DNA of 64,000 nt from Bacillus sp. A301a_S52 (GTDB lineage Bacteria > Bacillota > Bacilli > Bacillales > Salisediminibacteriaceae), in assembly GCA_024701455.1 (NCBI GenBank), contig JABXYP010000001.1, positions 872,001 through 936,000 of the forward strand, in the 5' to 3' direction. This document shows, in pieces, positions 26,063 through 33,569 of the stretch (position 1 is the stretch's first letter; the number at the start of each line of letters is the position of its first letter). The notes beneath the pieces are model-generated. The model saw only the letters and a list, made by a program, of their open reading frames with translations, was not told where the DNA came from and ran no database searches. The position numbers were made by a program, and so were the translations under genes.

Positions 26063-26980
26063 ATGGAAAAGATTAAGGACATAAACTATTTCATAACTGA
26101 AGATTGGCATCTACAAAAGCAATCTCTTTTATATGCGGATCATACAGTGAGAGATTACAAAGGGGAATGGTATTTTTCAGAGGGGCATATAGAATTCCTA
26201 ATTAGCTACATAGAAGGAGTTAACGATTTTTCGGGTTTGACTGAGGGTTATATAGAAATCTACACAAAATACGATAATGATACCTTTAAATGCGATTTTT
26301 CTAGAAGGTTAGAAAATTTTATTACAATGAAACTAGCGACAGTTGATGTGATTTACATAGAGATGGCTATTCCTAACGATAGTAAACAAAGTGATGTGAA
26401 TAACATCCTTAAAAACAATTCAAATTTGTCTCTGTATACAACTTTAGTAGAAAAAAAGATAAAAAAAATGCCAATGGATACAACATTGAGAGATGTTGAG
26501 TGTCGAGCTATTATGAACGAAGATGTAGAGGATGTGTTAACTTGTTTGAAGAAAGCTTATTCTGTAGGATTATTATCGGAATTCCGAAATGAGATAAACG
26601 TGCAAAGTTTTAATGAAAATATTCAAGATTTCTATAAACAAAATCTACTTTCTTCCACTATGATTTCTGGGGTAGCTACTTATAAAAATAAATTTGCAGG
26701 TCATGTAACTTTTTCTAAAAATGAAGAAGAGTTAGAAGCTACTCTCGTAGACCTATTTGTAATTGATGAATTTAAAGGACTCGGATTAGGTAAAAAACTT
26801 ACGGAGTGGGGAGAAAGAGAATGTCTAAATAATGGAATAAGTACGCTAAAAGGGACTGTGGATACTAATTTAAGTAGCCAGGACCCATTAGTAACAAATC
26901 TATTGAAAGATAATTGGAAAATCTCTAAATTTGTATTTTTAATTAAAGGAAAGGAGGGGAATTTACGTTTTGGATCATGA
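26063..26980 (+). CDS. GNAT-family N-acetyltransferase (two-part protein)
   Basis: About 305 residues. The C-terminal half is a GNAT fold with the acetyl-CoA loop GLGLGKKLTEWGERE near residues 238-252 and the beta-4 strand ATLVDLFVIDEFKG before it. The N-terminal ~140 residues are a second, divergent domain without the loop. ATG 26063 is preferred over ATG 26060 for spacing from GGAGGGG. It overlaps the nucleotidyltransferase gene by 11 nt. GNAT enzymes in antibiotic clusters often acetylate a biosynthetic intermediate or give self-resistance. Its substrate here is unknown. Confidence 0.75.
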   Translation: MEKIKDINYFITEDWHLQKQSLLYADHTVRDYKGEWYFSEGHIEFLISYIEGVNDFSGLTEGYIEIYTKYDNDTFKCDFSRRLENFITMKLATVDVIYIEMAIPNDSKQSDVNNILKNNSNLSLYTTLVEKKIKKMPMDTTLRDVECRAIMNEDVEDVLTCLKKAYSVGLLSEFRNEINVQSFNENIQDFYKQNLLSSTMISGVATYKNKFAGHVTFSKNEEELEATLVDLFVIDEFKGLGLGKKLTEWGERECLNNGISTLKGTVDTNLSSQDPLVTNLLKDNWKISKFVFLIKGKEGNLRFGS

Positions 26981-28133
26981 TTTTTATAATATGGCGGTAA
27001 AAGGTATAACATTAGAAAGTCCTATAGATATGAAACAATTAAAATTTCATAAACTAGATGCCATATATTTGAAAAAATACCAAGGCGCAGAGATAGACGG
27101 GGAAAGCTGGTCCTCCTTTCTTACTTCAGAAACTAAAAGAAAAAATGAGCTATTGAAGGTATTAGAGGTACTAAATTACAAAAAAATAGACTATTTATTA
27201 TTAAAGGGACTCTCATTTCAAAAATACTATCCTAGTACATTGTATAGATATAGTCTAGATTTTGATTTTAGTGTGTCAAATTTTGAAGATTTTCTGAAGT
27301 GTGCAGACACCTTATTTTCAAGGGGTTTTGAATATGAGTCATATCCTCAGTTTAGTTATAATCAGGAAATGAGAGGGGTAATAAAACTTATTAAATGCTT
27401 GGATGGTGGGGATACACTATCAATTGAATTTAATATTGGAGGATTTCCAGCAAGTGATTTTACTTGGATTGATTATTCGATCATTTCTAAAGATTCGAGA
27501 ACAATGTATGAAAATGAAGTAGCAATTAATATACCTTCCCATATCGCTAATTTTATTATATTTTTGGCAGAAGTTAATGAAAGGGATGTGTTACGAGTTA
27601 GAGATGCCTTAGATTTCAAGTATATGATTGAGTATATAAAAATCGAAAAAGTGTCCACCACTTTAAAATCCCTTTATTTGTATAAAAATGTTCGAAGAGT
27701 CTATAAGTATTTAGAAAACCTTGATGGCGGAAAGCAAGAGAATCAATGGTTTAGAAATATAAGAAGAAAATATCACACATTATTTCTAGATAAGAATCAT
27801 ATAATACCAATGATATATAGGAATCATTACACGCCTCTAAGAGATTTGTCGATGAATTACTACAAAAGAGTTGGAGAAGTATTGATTGATAATGATTTTT
27901 TTATAAATAATATTAAAAAATTCGAGTTGTTACTAGATGTTAGAAAGAGGTTTTATGCAGGAATATTAACTCACTTTATTCCAATTAATCACGATAAGTA
28001 TGATTCTTTTCAGTGGTTAACTGAAGAGAATATGGACCTTGTAGAAACACCTTTAGGCCTTTTTTTGGCTAGTAATTTCTGTGTTCATACGGAAGTAGAA
28101 TTGGAAAAAGTAGAAGAACTAACAAATTTTTAA
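26970..28133 (+). CDS. Nucleotidyltransferase-fold protein (NTP_transf_5 family)
   Basis: 387 residues. It carries the family signature YLLLKGLSFQKYYP...RYSLDFDFSV (about residues 72-100), where LKG and DFD are the degenerate nucleotidyltransferase motif, and a helical C-terminal half. Such proteins occur in many natural-product clusters, but their reaction is not established. The start is TTG 26970, with AAGGAGGGG 11 nt upstream. It overlaps the GNAT gene and is followed 17 nt later by the PapR-like peptide gene, so all belong to one operon. Confidence 0.75.
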   Translation: MDHDFYNMAVKGITLESPIDMKQLKFHKLDAIYLKKYQGAEIDGESWSSFLTSETKRKNELLKVLEVLNYKKIDYLLLKGLSFQKYYPSTLYRYSLDFDFSVSNFEDFLKCADTLFSRGFEYESYPQFSYNQEMRGVIKLIKCLDGGDTLSIEFNIGGFPASDFTWIDYSIISKDSRTMYENEVAINIPSHIANFIIFLAEVNERDVLRVRDALDFKYMIEYIKIEKVSTTLKSLYLYKNVRRVYKYLENLDGGKQENQWFRNIRRKYHTLFLDKNHIIPMIYRNHYTPLRDLSMNYYKRVGEVLIDNDFFINNIKKFELLLDVRKRFYAGILTHFIPINHDKYDSFQWLTEENMDLVETPLGLFLASNFCVHTEVELEKVEELTNF

Positions 28134-28150
28134 AACAGGAGGGAATAAAA

Positions 28151-28282
28151 ATGGGAAAAAATATTCTTAAGGTTTGTTTAATGGGGTTAGCTATTACTTT
28201 TGGGACACTAACTATTTCTTTTACCGATCACCCTCATGAGGCATCAGAATATAAAACTAGTGATCTGCCTCATGTTCACTAA
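28151..28282 (+). CDS. PapR-like quorum-sensing peptide precursor
   Basis: A 43-residue precursor. It has a short basic start (MGKN), a hydrophobic export segment (about residues 5-24), a His/Glu-rich linker and the C-terminal heptapeptide SDLPHVH (residues 37-43). Bacillus cereus-group PapR pheromones are ~48-aa exported precursors whose active heptapeptides are ADLPFEF, SDLPFEH and similar. Placement of SDLP and a terminal His fits group IV. An AGGAGGG ribosome site supports expression. The cognate-looking PlcR-like regulator gene lies 825 bp downstream in opposite orientation. Processing and re-import via an oligopeptide permease are inferred from the known system. Confidence 0.8.
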   Translation: MGKNILKVCLMGLAITFGTLTISFTDHPHEASEYKTSDLPHVH

Positions 28283-28299
28283 ATAGGTGGAGAAATTTA

Positions 28300-29043
28300 A
28301 TGCAGAAAAAAACACATAAAGAAATTGATAGAATACAAAAATCTGGAAATGTAATAAAAGGATGCCATGAAGAACTGCATCATTTTATTAAGCCAGGGAT
28401 AACAACACTCGATATAGACAGCTATGTGGAATCTTTTATTCGAAAAAATAAAGCCTACCCTTCCTTAAAGGGATTTAACAATTACCCTTTCGCTACGTGT
28501 TGTTCTGTTAATCAGTCTGTAGCACATGAGCCTCCCAGTAAACGAACATTAAAAGAAGGTGATATCGTTTCAGTCGATATTGTAGCCAATGTGGAAGGTT
28601 ATCATGCTGATCGTTGTTTCACTTATTCTGTCGGTGAAGTTGATAGTAAAATGAAGCATTTGATAAATGTTACTGATACTGCTCTGAAAATAGGCGTGTC
28701 TCAATGTAAAGAAGGAAGAAAAATAAGTGAAGTGGGACAAGAAATAGAAGATTATGTTTTAAAACATCAATTTTCGATTGTTTATCAATTAGGAGGGCAT
28801 GGGATCGGCAAAGCTATTCATGAAGAACCATTCTTTCCTCATCTAGGAGCAATAGAGGAAGAGTGGGATTTTTTCCTTGAAGAAGGCATGGTATTAACAA
28901 TTGAGCCTATGGTGAATATAGGATTACCAGAGATAGTCCTAAAAGAAGATGGTTGGACATATGAAACAATAGATAGGAAGAATTCAGCTCATTTTGAACA
29001 TACTATTTTAATAAAAGACGATTGTGCTGAAGTGCTTACTTAA
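28300..29043 (+). CDS. map: Type I methionine aminopeptidase
   Basis: 247 residues with the full set of metal ligands of M24A enzymes: Asp93 (VDIVA), Asp104 (HADRCF), His167 (GGHGIG), Glu202 (TIEPM) and Glu233 (FEHTI), plus the substrate His76 (NQSVAHEPP). It removes initiator methionine. The location in a small peptide/GNAT operon, instead of with ribosomal genes, marks it as a second, specialised copy. It could trim the cluster's peptides or be a self-protection duplicate. ATG 28300 has AGGTGGAG upstream. Confidence 0.92.
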   Translation: MQKKTHKEIDRIQKSGNVIKGCHEELHHFIKPGITTLDIDSYVESFIRKNKAYPSLKGFNNYPFATCCSVNQSVAHEPPSKRTLKEGDIVSVDIVANVEGYHADRCFTYSVGEVDSKMKHLINVTDTALKIGVSQCKEGRKISEVGQEIEDYVLKHQFSIVYQLGGHGIGKAIHEEPFFPHLGAIEEEWDFFLEEGMVLTIEPMVNIGLPEIVLKEDGWTYETIDRKNSAHFEHTILIKDDCAEVLT

Positions 29044-29073
29044 TTTAAAGGATTAAATCAGCGAAAGGCTTGC

Positions 29074-29097
29074 CTCTCCTGTATGATTTCAGGAGAG
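29074..29097. terminator. Bidirectional terminator between convergent genes
   Basis: CTCTCCTG and CAGGAGAG form an 8-bp stem around TATGATTT. It lies between the ends of the aminopeptidase gene (+) and the PlcR-like gene (-), with T-rich sequence on the plus side (GTTTATTTTA). Confidence 0.75.
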
Positions 29098-29106
29098 ACG
29101 TTTATT

Positions 29107-30009
29107 TTAATCGGTTCTCCTTTTTATGTCTACTTTTTGTAATACCTTAGTTAAATTTCTTTCAGCAAGTTCAGCTAATTGATAATTACCTTGTAATTTA
29201 AAAATCATTATAGCAAGGTTAACATATTCATCTCCTGTTTTTTCCTCTAGTAAAATCATACAATATCCTTTTTGGTATAGGAATTCACCTAAGAGATATA
29301 ATAGACCATTGTTTATACAAAATAATCTCCCTTCCTCACTAACCTCTATTGACTTTTCTAAATTCCCAAGGCTTTTTTCTATTTTGGCTAATCCATATAA
29401 CATTCTAGCCTTAATATTAGGGTCTAGACTTGGTAAAATTGTGCTTTCTTTTAAAGCTCTTTTGTAATATTTATGTGCTTCCTTGCTATTTCCAGACAAA
29501 TCATAAACAATTGCTAAGCTATTTATAATTTCTAACTCCCTTTCTGAGCAAAATCCATTCTTTTTATTTGTCATACTTAATGATTCTTTTAAAAGGTCTA
29601 TACTATGTTGGTAATCTTTATGCACGTGTGCAATGCAAATACCTTTGTGCCATAAAATGAATTGTGTCATTTCAGTTGAGTTGAGATAGTTGTCCTTTTC
29701 TAAGTCAATTATTTGAAGAACGTCTGCATATTCATGATTGGTGATTTTTGTTCTAACAACCCCCGTGAGGGTTTTCATATAATCATACCTCGTATAAGCA
29801 GATTCATAAAAGAGATCATCAACTTTAATACCTAATTTAATGGAGATGAGAAAGAGTGTTGAGGATAAGGGAAGCACTTCTCCTTTTTCCATTTTACTTA
29901 TTTGGGCTTGAGTACAGATATCTTCGGCAAGATCTTTTTGAGTGAGCTTTCTGAACTTACGATAGTATCGGATCGATTCACCAATTTTCACTAAATCTGT
30001 CGCTTTCAC
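29107..30009 (-). CDS. PlcR/NprR-like (RRNPP) quorum-sensing regulator
   Basis: 300 residues. An Xre-type helix-turn-helix fills residues 8-62 (KLTQKDLAEDICTQAQISKME, then a GE-LPLSS turn), followed by about five tetratricopeptide-like helical repeats, for example EREIINSLAIVYDLSG-type and KARMLYGLAKIEKSLGNLEK. The size and layout are those of PlcR, which binds the imported PapR heptapeptide through its TPR domain. The start is GTG 30009 with AGGAGG upstream. It is divergent from the phosphonate operon (160-bp gap) and convergent with the operon that encodes the PapR-like peptide. Activation of the phosphonate operon is the likely role. Confidence 0.85.
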   Translation of the reverse strand: MKATDLVKIGESIRYYRKFRKLTQKDLAEDICTQAQISKMEKGEVLPLSSTLFLISIKLGIKVDDLFYESAYTRYDYMKTLTGVVRTKITNHEYADVLQIIDLEKDNYLNSTEMTQFILWHKGICIAHVHKDYQHSIDLLKESLSMTNKKNGFCSERELEIINSLAIVYDLSGNSKEAHKYYKRALKESTILPSLDPNIKARMLYGLAKIEKSLGNLEKSIEVSEEGRLFCINNGLLYLLGEFLYQKGYCMILLEEKTGDEYVNLAIMIFKLQGNYQLAELAERNLTKVLQKVDIKRRTD

Positions 30010-30065
30010 CTCAAAATCACCCTCCTATTTTCAGAAAATTCCTAAAAGAATAAAAAAAGAGATTT

Positions 30066-30149
30066 TAACACTATTTCGATGTTATTTACTTATATTTTAA
30101 TTTAAACTCTTTATTATCAGAAATGCAAGAAAATTGATATTAATATAAT
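30066..30149 (+). promoter_or_regulatory. Promoter of the phosphonate operon with candidate activator site
   Basis: A perfect -10 TATAAT lies at 30144-30149, but no -35 box is present at the proper distance, as expected for an activator-dependent promoter. Upstream inverted repeats are TAACA-N9-TGTTA (30066-30084) and TATCA/TGATA (30114-30118 and 30135-30139). Neither matches the B. cereus PlcR box well, so the binding site is unproven. Confidence 0.45.
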
Positions 30150-30179
30150 ATTAAGAAAAATGACGAAAGGATGGTGTGT

Positions 30180-31331
30180 ATGGAAAAGCGATTTATAACA
30201 ATTGAAGATACAACTTTAAGAGAAGGTGAACAAACCCCAGGTGTAGCTTTTAATGAAAAGCAAAAAAGGACAATTGTTGAAAAGTTAGCAGAAGCCAATG
30301 TGAAGTTTATTGAAGTTGGTATACCAATAATGGGTTCTTTAGAGTATCAAACAATTAAAAATCTCGCATCTGATCCAAATGTTCCGACGCTTATTGGGTG
30401 GAACCGAGGGAGAAAGGAAGATCTGGATAAGACTCTAGAAGCAGGGTTAAAAGCTTTACACATAGGGTTACCCTCGTCAGATATTCACATTAAGGAAAAA
30501 TTTAATAAAAGTTATGATTGGGTTATCGAAACAGCGATAGAACTGGTGGAATATGCAAAAAAACAAGGCGCGGAATTTATCTCAGTTAGTGCTGAAGATA
30601 TGGGAAGAGCTAACAGTGAGTTTTTAAAGAGGTATGCAAGAGCCTTGGCTAAAGTAGGGGCTTCGCGTATGAGATTATCTGATACAGTAGGGTGTTTAAT
30701 GCCTTCCCAAGTTGAGAATATCGTTAAAATGCTTAAGAAAGAAGTACCTGAAGGTTTTGACTTTCAAGTTCACATGCACAATGATTTTAATCTCGCACTA
30801 GCTAACGTTTTGGCAGGAGTTGATGCGGGAGCCAGCCAAGTACATGTCACCATTAATGGACTTGGTGATAGAGCGGGCTTAGCTTCCTTTCATCAAGTAA
30901 TTCCAGCATTAGAAAGTTTGAAGGGGTATCAAACAGATATAAATATGAAAAAAATACCTGAAATTTCTCGACTAGTTTCAGAATATAGCAAACTTCCTGT
31001 AGCTGGGAACGAACCGATAGTAGGTGAACATGTATTTACTCATGAATCCGGTATTCATGTTGACGGCATGTTAAAGGTAAAGGAAAGTTTTGAAGCTTTT
31101 GATCCTGAAATGTTAGGGCGTAAACATGAGTTTGTTTTAGGTAAGCACAGTGGTTCAGCAGCCATTCAATATATTTTAGCTCAAGAAGGGCTTGATATCT
31201 CAAGAGACATTGCAAAAGACATAATTCCAGCAATAAGAGAAGTATCTACTATTTTAGGAACACATGTAAGTCCATCTCTAGCTGTATCACTAGCAAAAAA
31301 TGTAATGAAATCAAAATCATTAGTTGTATAA
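30180..31331 (+). CDS. 2-phosphonomethylmalate synthase (homocitrate synthase family)
   Basis: 383 residues from ATG 30180 (AAAGG 9 nt upstream). It is a DRE-TIM acyltransferase. The N-terminal loop is EDTTLREGEQTPG (residues 9-21), metal ligands come from Asp10 and the His-x-His of VHMHND (His198, His200), and the C-terminal HESGIHVDG belongs to the homocitrate/isopropylmalate synthase core. It lacks the long LeuA regulatory domain. In phosphonate pathways the FrbC/Psf2 members condense acetyl-CoA with phosphonopyruvate. Co-operonic PEP mutase and HppE make that substrate most likely. Homocitrate synthesis would have no context here. Confidence 0.85.
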   Translation: MEKRFITIEDTTLREGEQTPGVAFNEKQKRTIVEKLAEANVKFIEVGIPIMGSLEYQTIKNLASDPNVPTLIGWNRGRKEDLDKTLEAGLKALHIGLPSSDIHIKEKFNKSYDWVIETAIELVEYAKKQGAEFISVSAEDMGRANSEFLKRYARALAKVGASRMRLSDTVGCLMPSQVENIVKMLKKEVPEGFDFQVHMHNDFNLALANVLAGVDAGASQVHVTINGLGDRAGLASFHQVIPALESLKGYQTDINMKKIPEISRLVSEYSKLPVAGNEPIVGEHVFTHESGIHVDGMLKVKESFEAFDPEMLGRKHEFVLGKHSGSAAIQYILAQEGLDISRDIAKDIIPAIREVSTILGTHVSPSLAVSLAKNVMKSKSLVV

Positions 31332-31355
31332 AACATATAAAGGAGTGGTGACAAG

Positions 31356-32114
31356 ATGGATCGTTTTTCGCACATCGCATTAGCTAAAAAATTGTTAGAG
31401 ACAGCTGGAGAGAGGACAGAATTAGCCTATATGTCAATTCTTCCATTAGTGGATGGTGAGCCAAGTTTCCTTCATAGGTTGCATAGTCATCCACTAGTAA
31501 AAGGGCCAGTGGTGGTTGATTGTGCAAAAGTAGTTTTTGGAACGATAGAGGGTCATGTACCTCCTCTTAATACAGATACGTTTGAATTAAGGAGGTTTGA
31601 ACAAGAAAAGCAACAATTTATTGATGCCTTTAATGAAGCAATAGGGACGGATAAAGAAATGGCAATTGATGATGGCTATGGCGCCCTATTATCTGTTATC
31701 TCACATTCATATTTCGACACGTATAACAATGCTGTTCAAGCATTTGCACCGTATGAAAGTTACTGTGCAGGCCAATATGAGATGTGGAGTAAAGTAGATT
31801 ATTTCAACTATCGTATTAAGTGGTATCAAGAAACAGCACCCTCAGTAAGAAATAAAGTCGTGTCAGAGAAGTTTTGGGACAACTATTCTTTTACAGCCGA
31901 AGAATTAGTTAAAGGTATGGTAAATCGAGTAGCTAGCTTTACGCAACCAAGAGTATCTGAAGAAACAATAAAAAGAGTTGAACATGATTTAGGAGTCTCT
32001 TATTTACCATACAACAAAAAAGTCGAAGAATTCTATCTGAATTTGGAAGAAACGTTAGAAAAGCACTTAATTGAATCGGTTAATGAAACTGAGAATATCG
32101 TTGTACAACTATAA
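31356..32114 (+). CDS. Unassigned helical protein, candidate oxidative decarboxylase
   Basis: A 252-residue predicted all-helical protein I cannot place in a family with confidence. It is rich in potential metal ligands: SHIALAKKLLE at the start, HRLHSHPLVKG near residue 50, FGTIEGHVPP, and ISHSYFDTYNN near residue 125. It lies between the phosphonomethylmalate synthase and HppE genes and has its own strong ribosome site (AAAGGAGTGGTGACA). In pseudomonads the step between these enzymes is an oxidative decarboxylation by the diiron protein PsfC. No PHP-fold PsfC-like gene is visible here, so this protein is the best candidate for that step. Confidence 0.6.
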   Translation: MDRFSHIALAKKLLETAGERTELAYMSILPLVDGEPSFLHRLHSHPLVKGPVVVDCAKVVFGTIEGHVPPLNTDTFELRRFEQEKQQFIDAFNEAIGTDKEMAIDDGYGALLSVISHSYFDTYNNAVQAFAPYESYCAGQYEMWSKVDYFNYRIKWYQETAPSVRNKVVSEKFWDNYSFTAEELVKGMVNRVASFTQPRVSEETIKRVEHDLGVSYLPYNKKVEEFYLNLEETLEKHLIESVNETENIVVQL

Positions 32115-32135
32115 AAATTATATGAGGTGATGATG

Positions 32136-32684
32136 ATGATTACAATTAGTAAAGACCATTTACAAGATCTAAGTGAAGGAAGAAAAATGTTAATTAATGA
32201 AGTGGTTAAAGAATTTAAAGAAGAGAATGGTCAAATAGTCTTTCCCTCCTTTGAAAAAGTGAAAGAAACAGCTGAATTCTTAAACATTCCTCTTTCTTCA
32301 TTTTTTGATGAAGAGAACAGTGATTTAGAGAGTGGCGTAAAGATTTTAAGAGATGGAGAAGGCTTTTCACGAACGAGTCTAAAGAACGGTAATAAATATT
32401 ACACATATAATCACTTAGTTACGACTAATACGGAGCCTAGTTTAATGCCTTTACGTGTTGAGTTACATGTCAAAGATGAAGATCATGTTACCTTAAATGG
32501 GGGTCATGGATCTAAGGAAATGGTCTATATTACAAAAGGTGTTGTTAGAATGCACTGGGAGCATAATAAAGAGCAAAAAAGTATCGATTTAAATAAAGGT
32601 GATTCTGTCTTTATAAAGCCAGGTGTCTCACATAGCTTTATTTCAGCTCAAGATGACTCAGAATTGTTGGCTTTTAATTATTAG
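32136..32684 (+). CDS. HppE-type (S)-2-hydroxypropylphosphonate epoxidase
   Basis: About 182 residues (185 if translation begins at GTG 32127). An N-terminal helical domain precedes a C-terminal cupin. Numbering from GTG 32127, the 2-His-1-carboxylate iron site is His127 and Glu131 in GGHGSKEMVY, and His169 in GVSHSF. The substrate-site tyrosines are in KYYTYNHLVTTN (Tyr91, 92, 94), and Asn124 also matches HppE. Lys20 may be the lysine donated across the subunit interface. The closest pattern is pseudomonad Psf4 (LNGGHGS, YYTY, HLVTTN). The enzyme closes the fosfomycin epoxide using iron and peroxide/O2. A repeated ATG run makes the exact start uncertain. Confidence 0.92.
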   Translation: MITISKDHLQDLSEGRKMLINEVVKEFKEENGQIVFPSFEKVKETAEFLNIPLSSFFDEENSDLESGVKILRDGEGFSRTSLKNGNKYYTYNHLVTTNTEPSLMPLRVELHVKDEDHVTLNGGHGSKEMVYITKGVVRMHWEHNKEQKSIDLNKGDSVFIKPGVSHSFISAQDDSELLAFNY

Positions 32685-32693
32685 GATTTTTTG

Positions 32694-32725
32694 AATTAAA
32701 GCTATGGACTTCCATAGCTTTAATT
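32694..32725 (+). promoter_or_regulatory. Strong intra-operon hairpin between epoxidase and kinase genes
   Basis: AATTAAAGCTATGG and CCATAGCTTTAATT form a perfect 14-bp stem with a 4-nt loop. No U-run follows. It may protect the upstream mRNA from 3' decay or lower expression of downstream genes. Confidence 0.7.
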
Positions 32726-32756
32726 TCATCTATTAATTAGAGGAAGTGATGTATCA

Positions 32757-33569
32757 ATGTACGTTGTTAAAATTGGAGGCTCTTTGATCACAGATAAAAA
32801 TGCTTATTGTAAGCCTGAATTCGAAAATATCTATCAATATGCCAGAATTATAAAAAAAAATTGGACTGCTTTGAAAGGCAACCTAATTATCGTTTTAGGT
32901 GGGGGCTCATATGGTAATGCCGTTCCTAAAAGGTATCACATAGATAATAGTATGAATCATTGGAAACCTGAAAATATAGCGATGATGACGATAAAGATGC
33001 AGGAGTGGATGAGAGAATTTTACTATGCTTTTAAAAAATATGATATTCCATGTTATCCATTCCAAGCAAGTGCTTTTGTGGTTTCCAATGAAGGGGAACA
33101 TTATTCTTCATATATTGACCCTATTAAAAAGTGTTTAGAACTTGGATTACTTCCAATTATTTCAGGAGATCTCGTATTTGACGAGAAAAATGACTTTGGT
33201 ATTTTCTCAAGTGATAAAATACCAGAAGTTATAGCAGAGCACTTAGATGTGAAAAAAGTTGTCATGTTAACAGATGTACCAGGAGTCTACTTCCAAAATA
33301 ATAAAAAAGAGATTATAAAGACGATAAATAAACAAAATTATCGTTCAGTACTTGGAGAAACGGGCGGATCGTTAAAACAAGATGTAACCGGAGGAATGAA
33401 AACAAAGGTAAAGTCCCTTTATAAGTTATCGCAATATGGGTGTGACAGCGTTATTTGTGATGGAAGAGAACCAGAAAATATTATTGAGGCATTCAATGAG
33501 GATAAGCAAATTGGTACCTTAATTGAGGGAGATAACACAAATAACATAATGAGAGGAGACATCATTTAA
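32757..33569 (+). CDS. fomA: Fosfomycin kinase, FomA-like (self-resistance)
   Basis: 270 residues of the amino-acid-kinase fold. Key segments are VKIGGSLITDK (residues 4-14), IVLGGGSYGNAVPKRYH (45-61), ISGDLVFDEKNDFGIFSSDK (135-154) and QDVTGGMKTKV (208-218). They match Streptomyces FomA (AGDALFDE..., FSSDRVPEV, DATGAMHTKL). FomA phosphorylates fosfomycin on the phosphonate and so inactivates it inside the producer. Isopentenyl phosphate kinase is the nearest alternative, but the setting beside HppE strongly favours FomA. The stop overlaps the next start (TAATG). Confidence 0.88.
   Translation: MYVVKIGGSLITDKNAYCKPEFENIYQYARIIKKNWTALKGNLIIVLGGGSYGNAVPKRYHIDNSMNHWKPENIAMMTIKMQEWMREFYYAFKKYDIPCYPFQASAFVVSNEGEHYSSYIDPIKKCLELGLLPIISGDLVFDEKNDFGIFSSDKIPEVIAEHLDVKKVVMLTDVPGVYFQNNKKEIIKTINKQNYRSVLGETGGSLKQDVTGGMKTKVKSLYKLSQYGCDSVICDGREPENIIEAFNEDKQIGTLIEGDNTNNIMRGDII

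Noticed and set aside
30010..30179. Canonical B. cereus PlcR box (TATGNAN4TNCATA) in front of the phosphonate operon
   Set aside because: No acceptable match found by eye on either strand. Only loose inverted repeats are present, so the regulator may use a different site.
32136..32684. Xre-cupin transcriptional regulator (PuuR-like)
   Set aside because: The N-terminal part lacks a standard HTH pattern. The metal and substrate residues of HppE are all present.
32757..33569. Isopentenyl phosphate kinase or glutamate 5-kinase
   Set aside because: Segment-by-segment agreement with FomA (SGDxxFDE, FSSDxxPEV, DxTGxMxTK) and cluster context are stronger.
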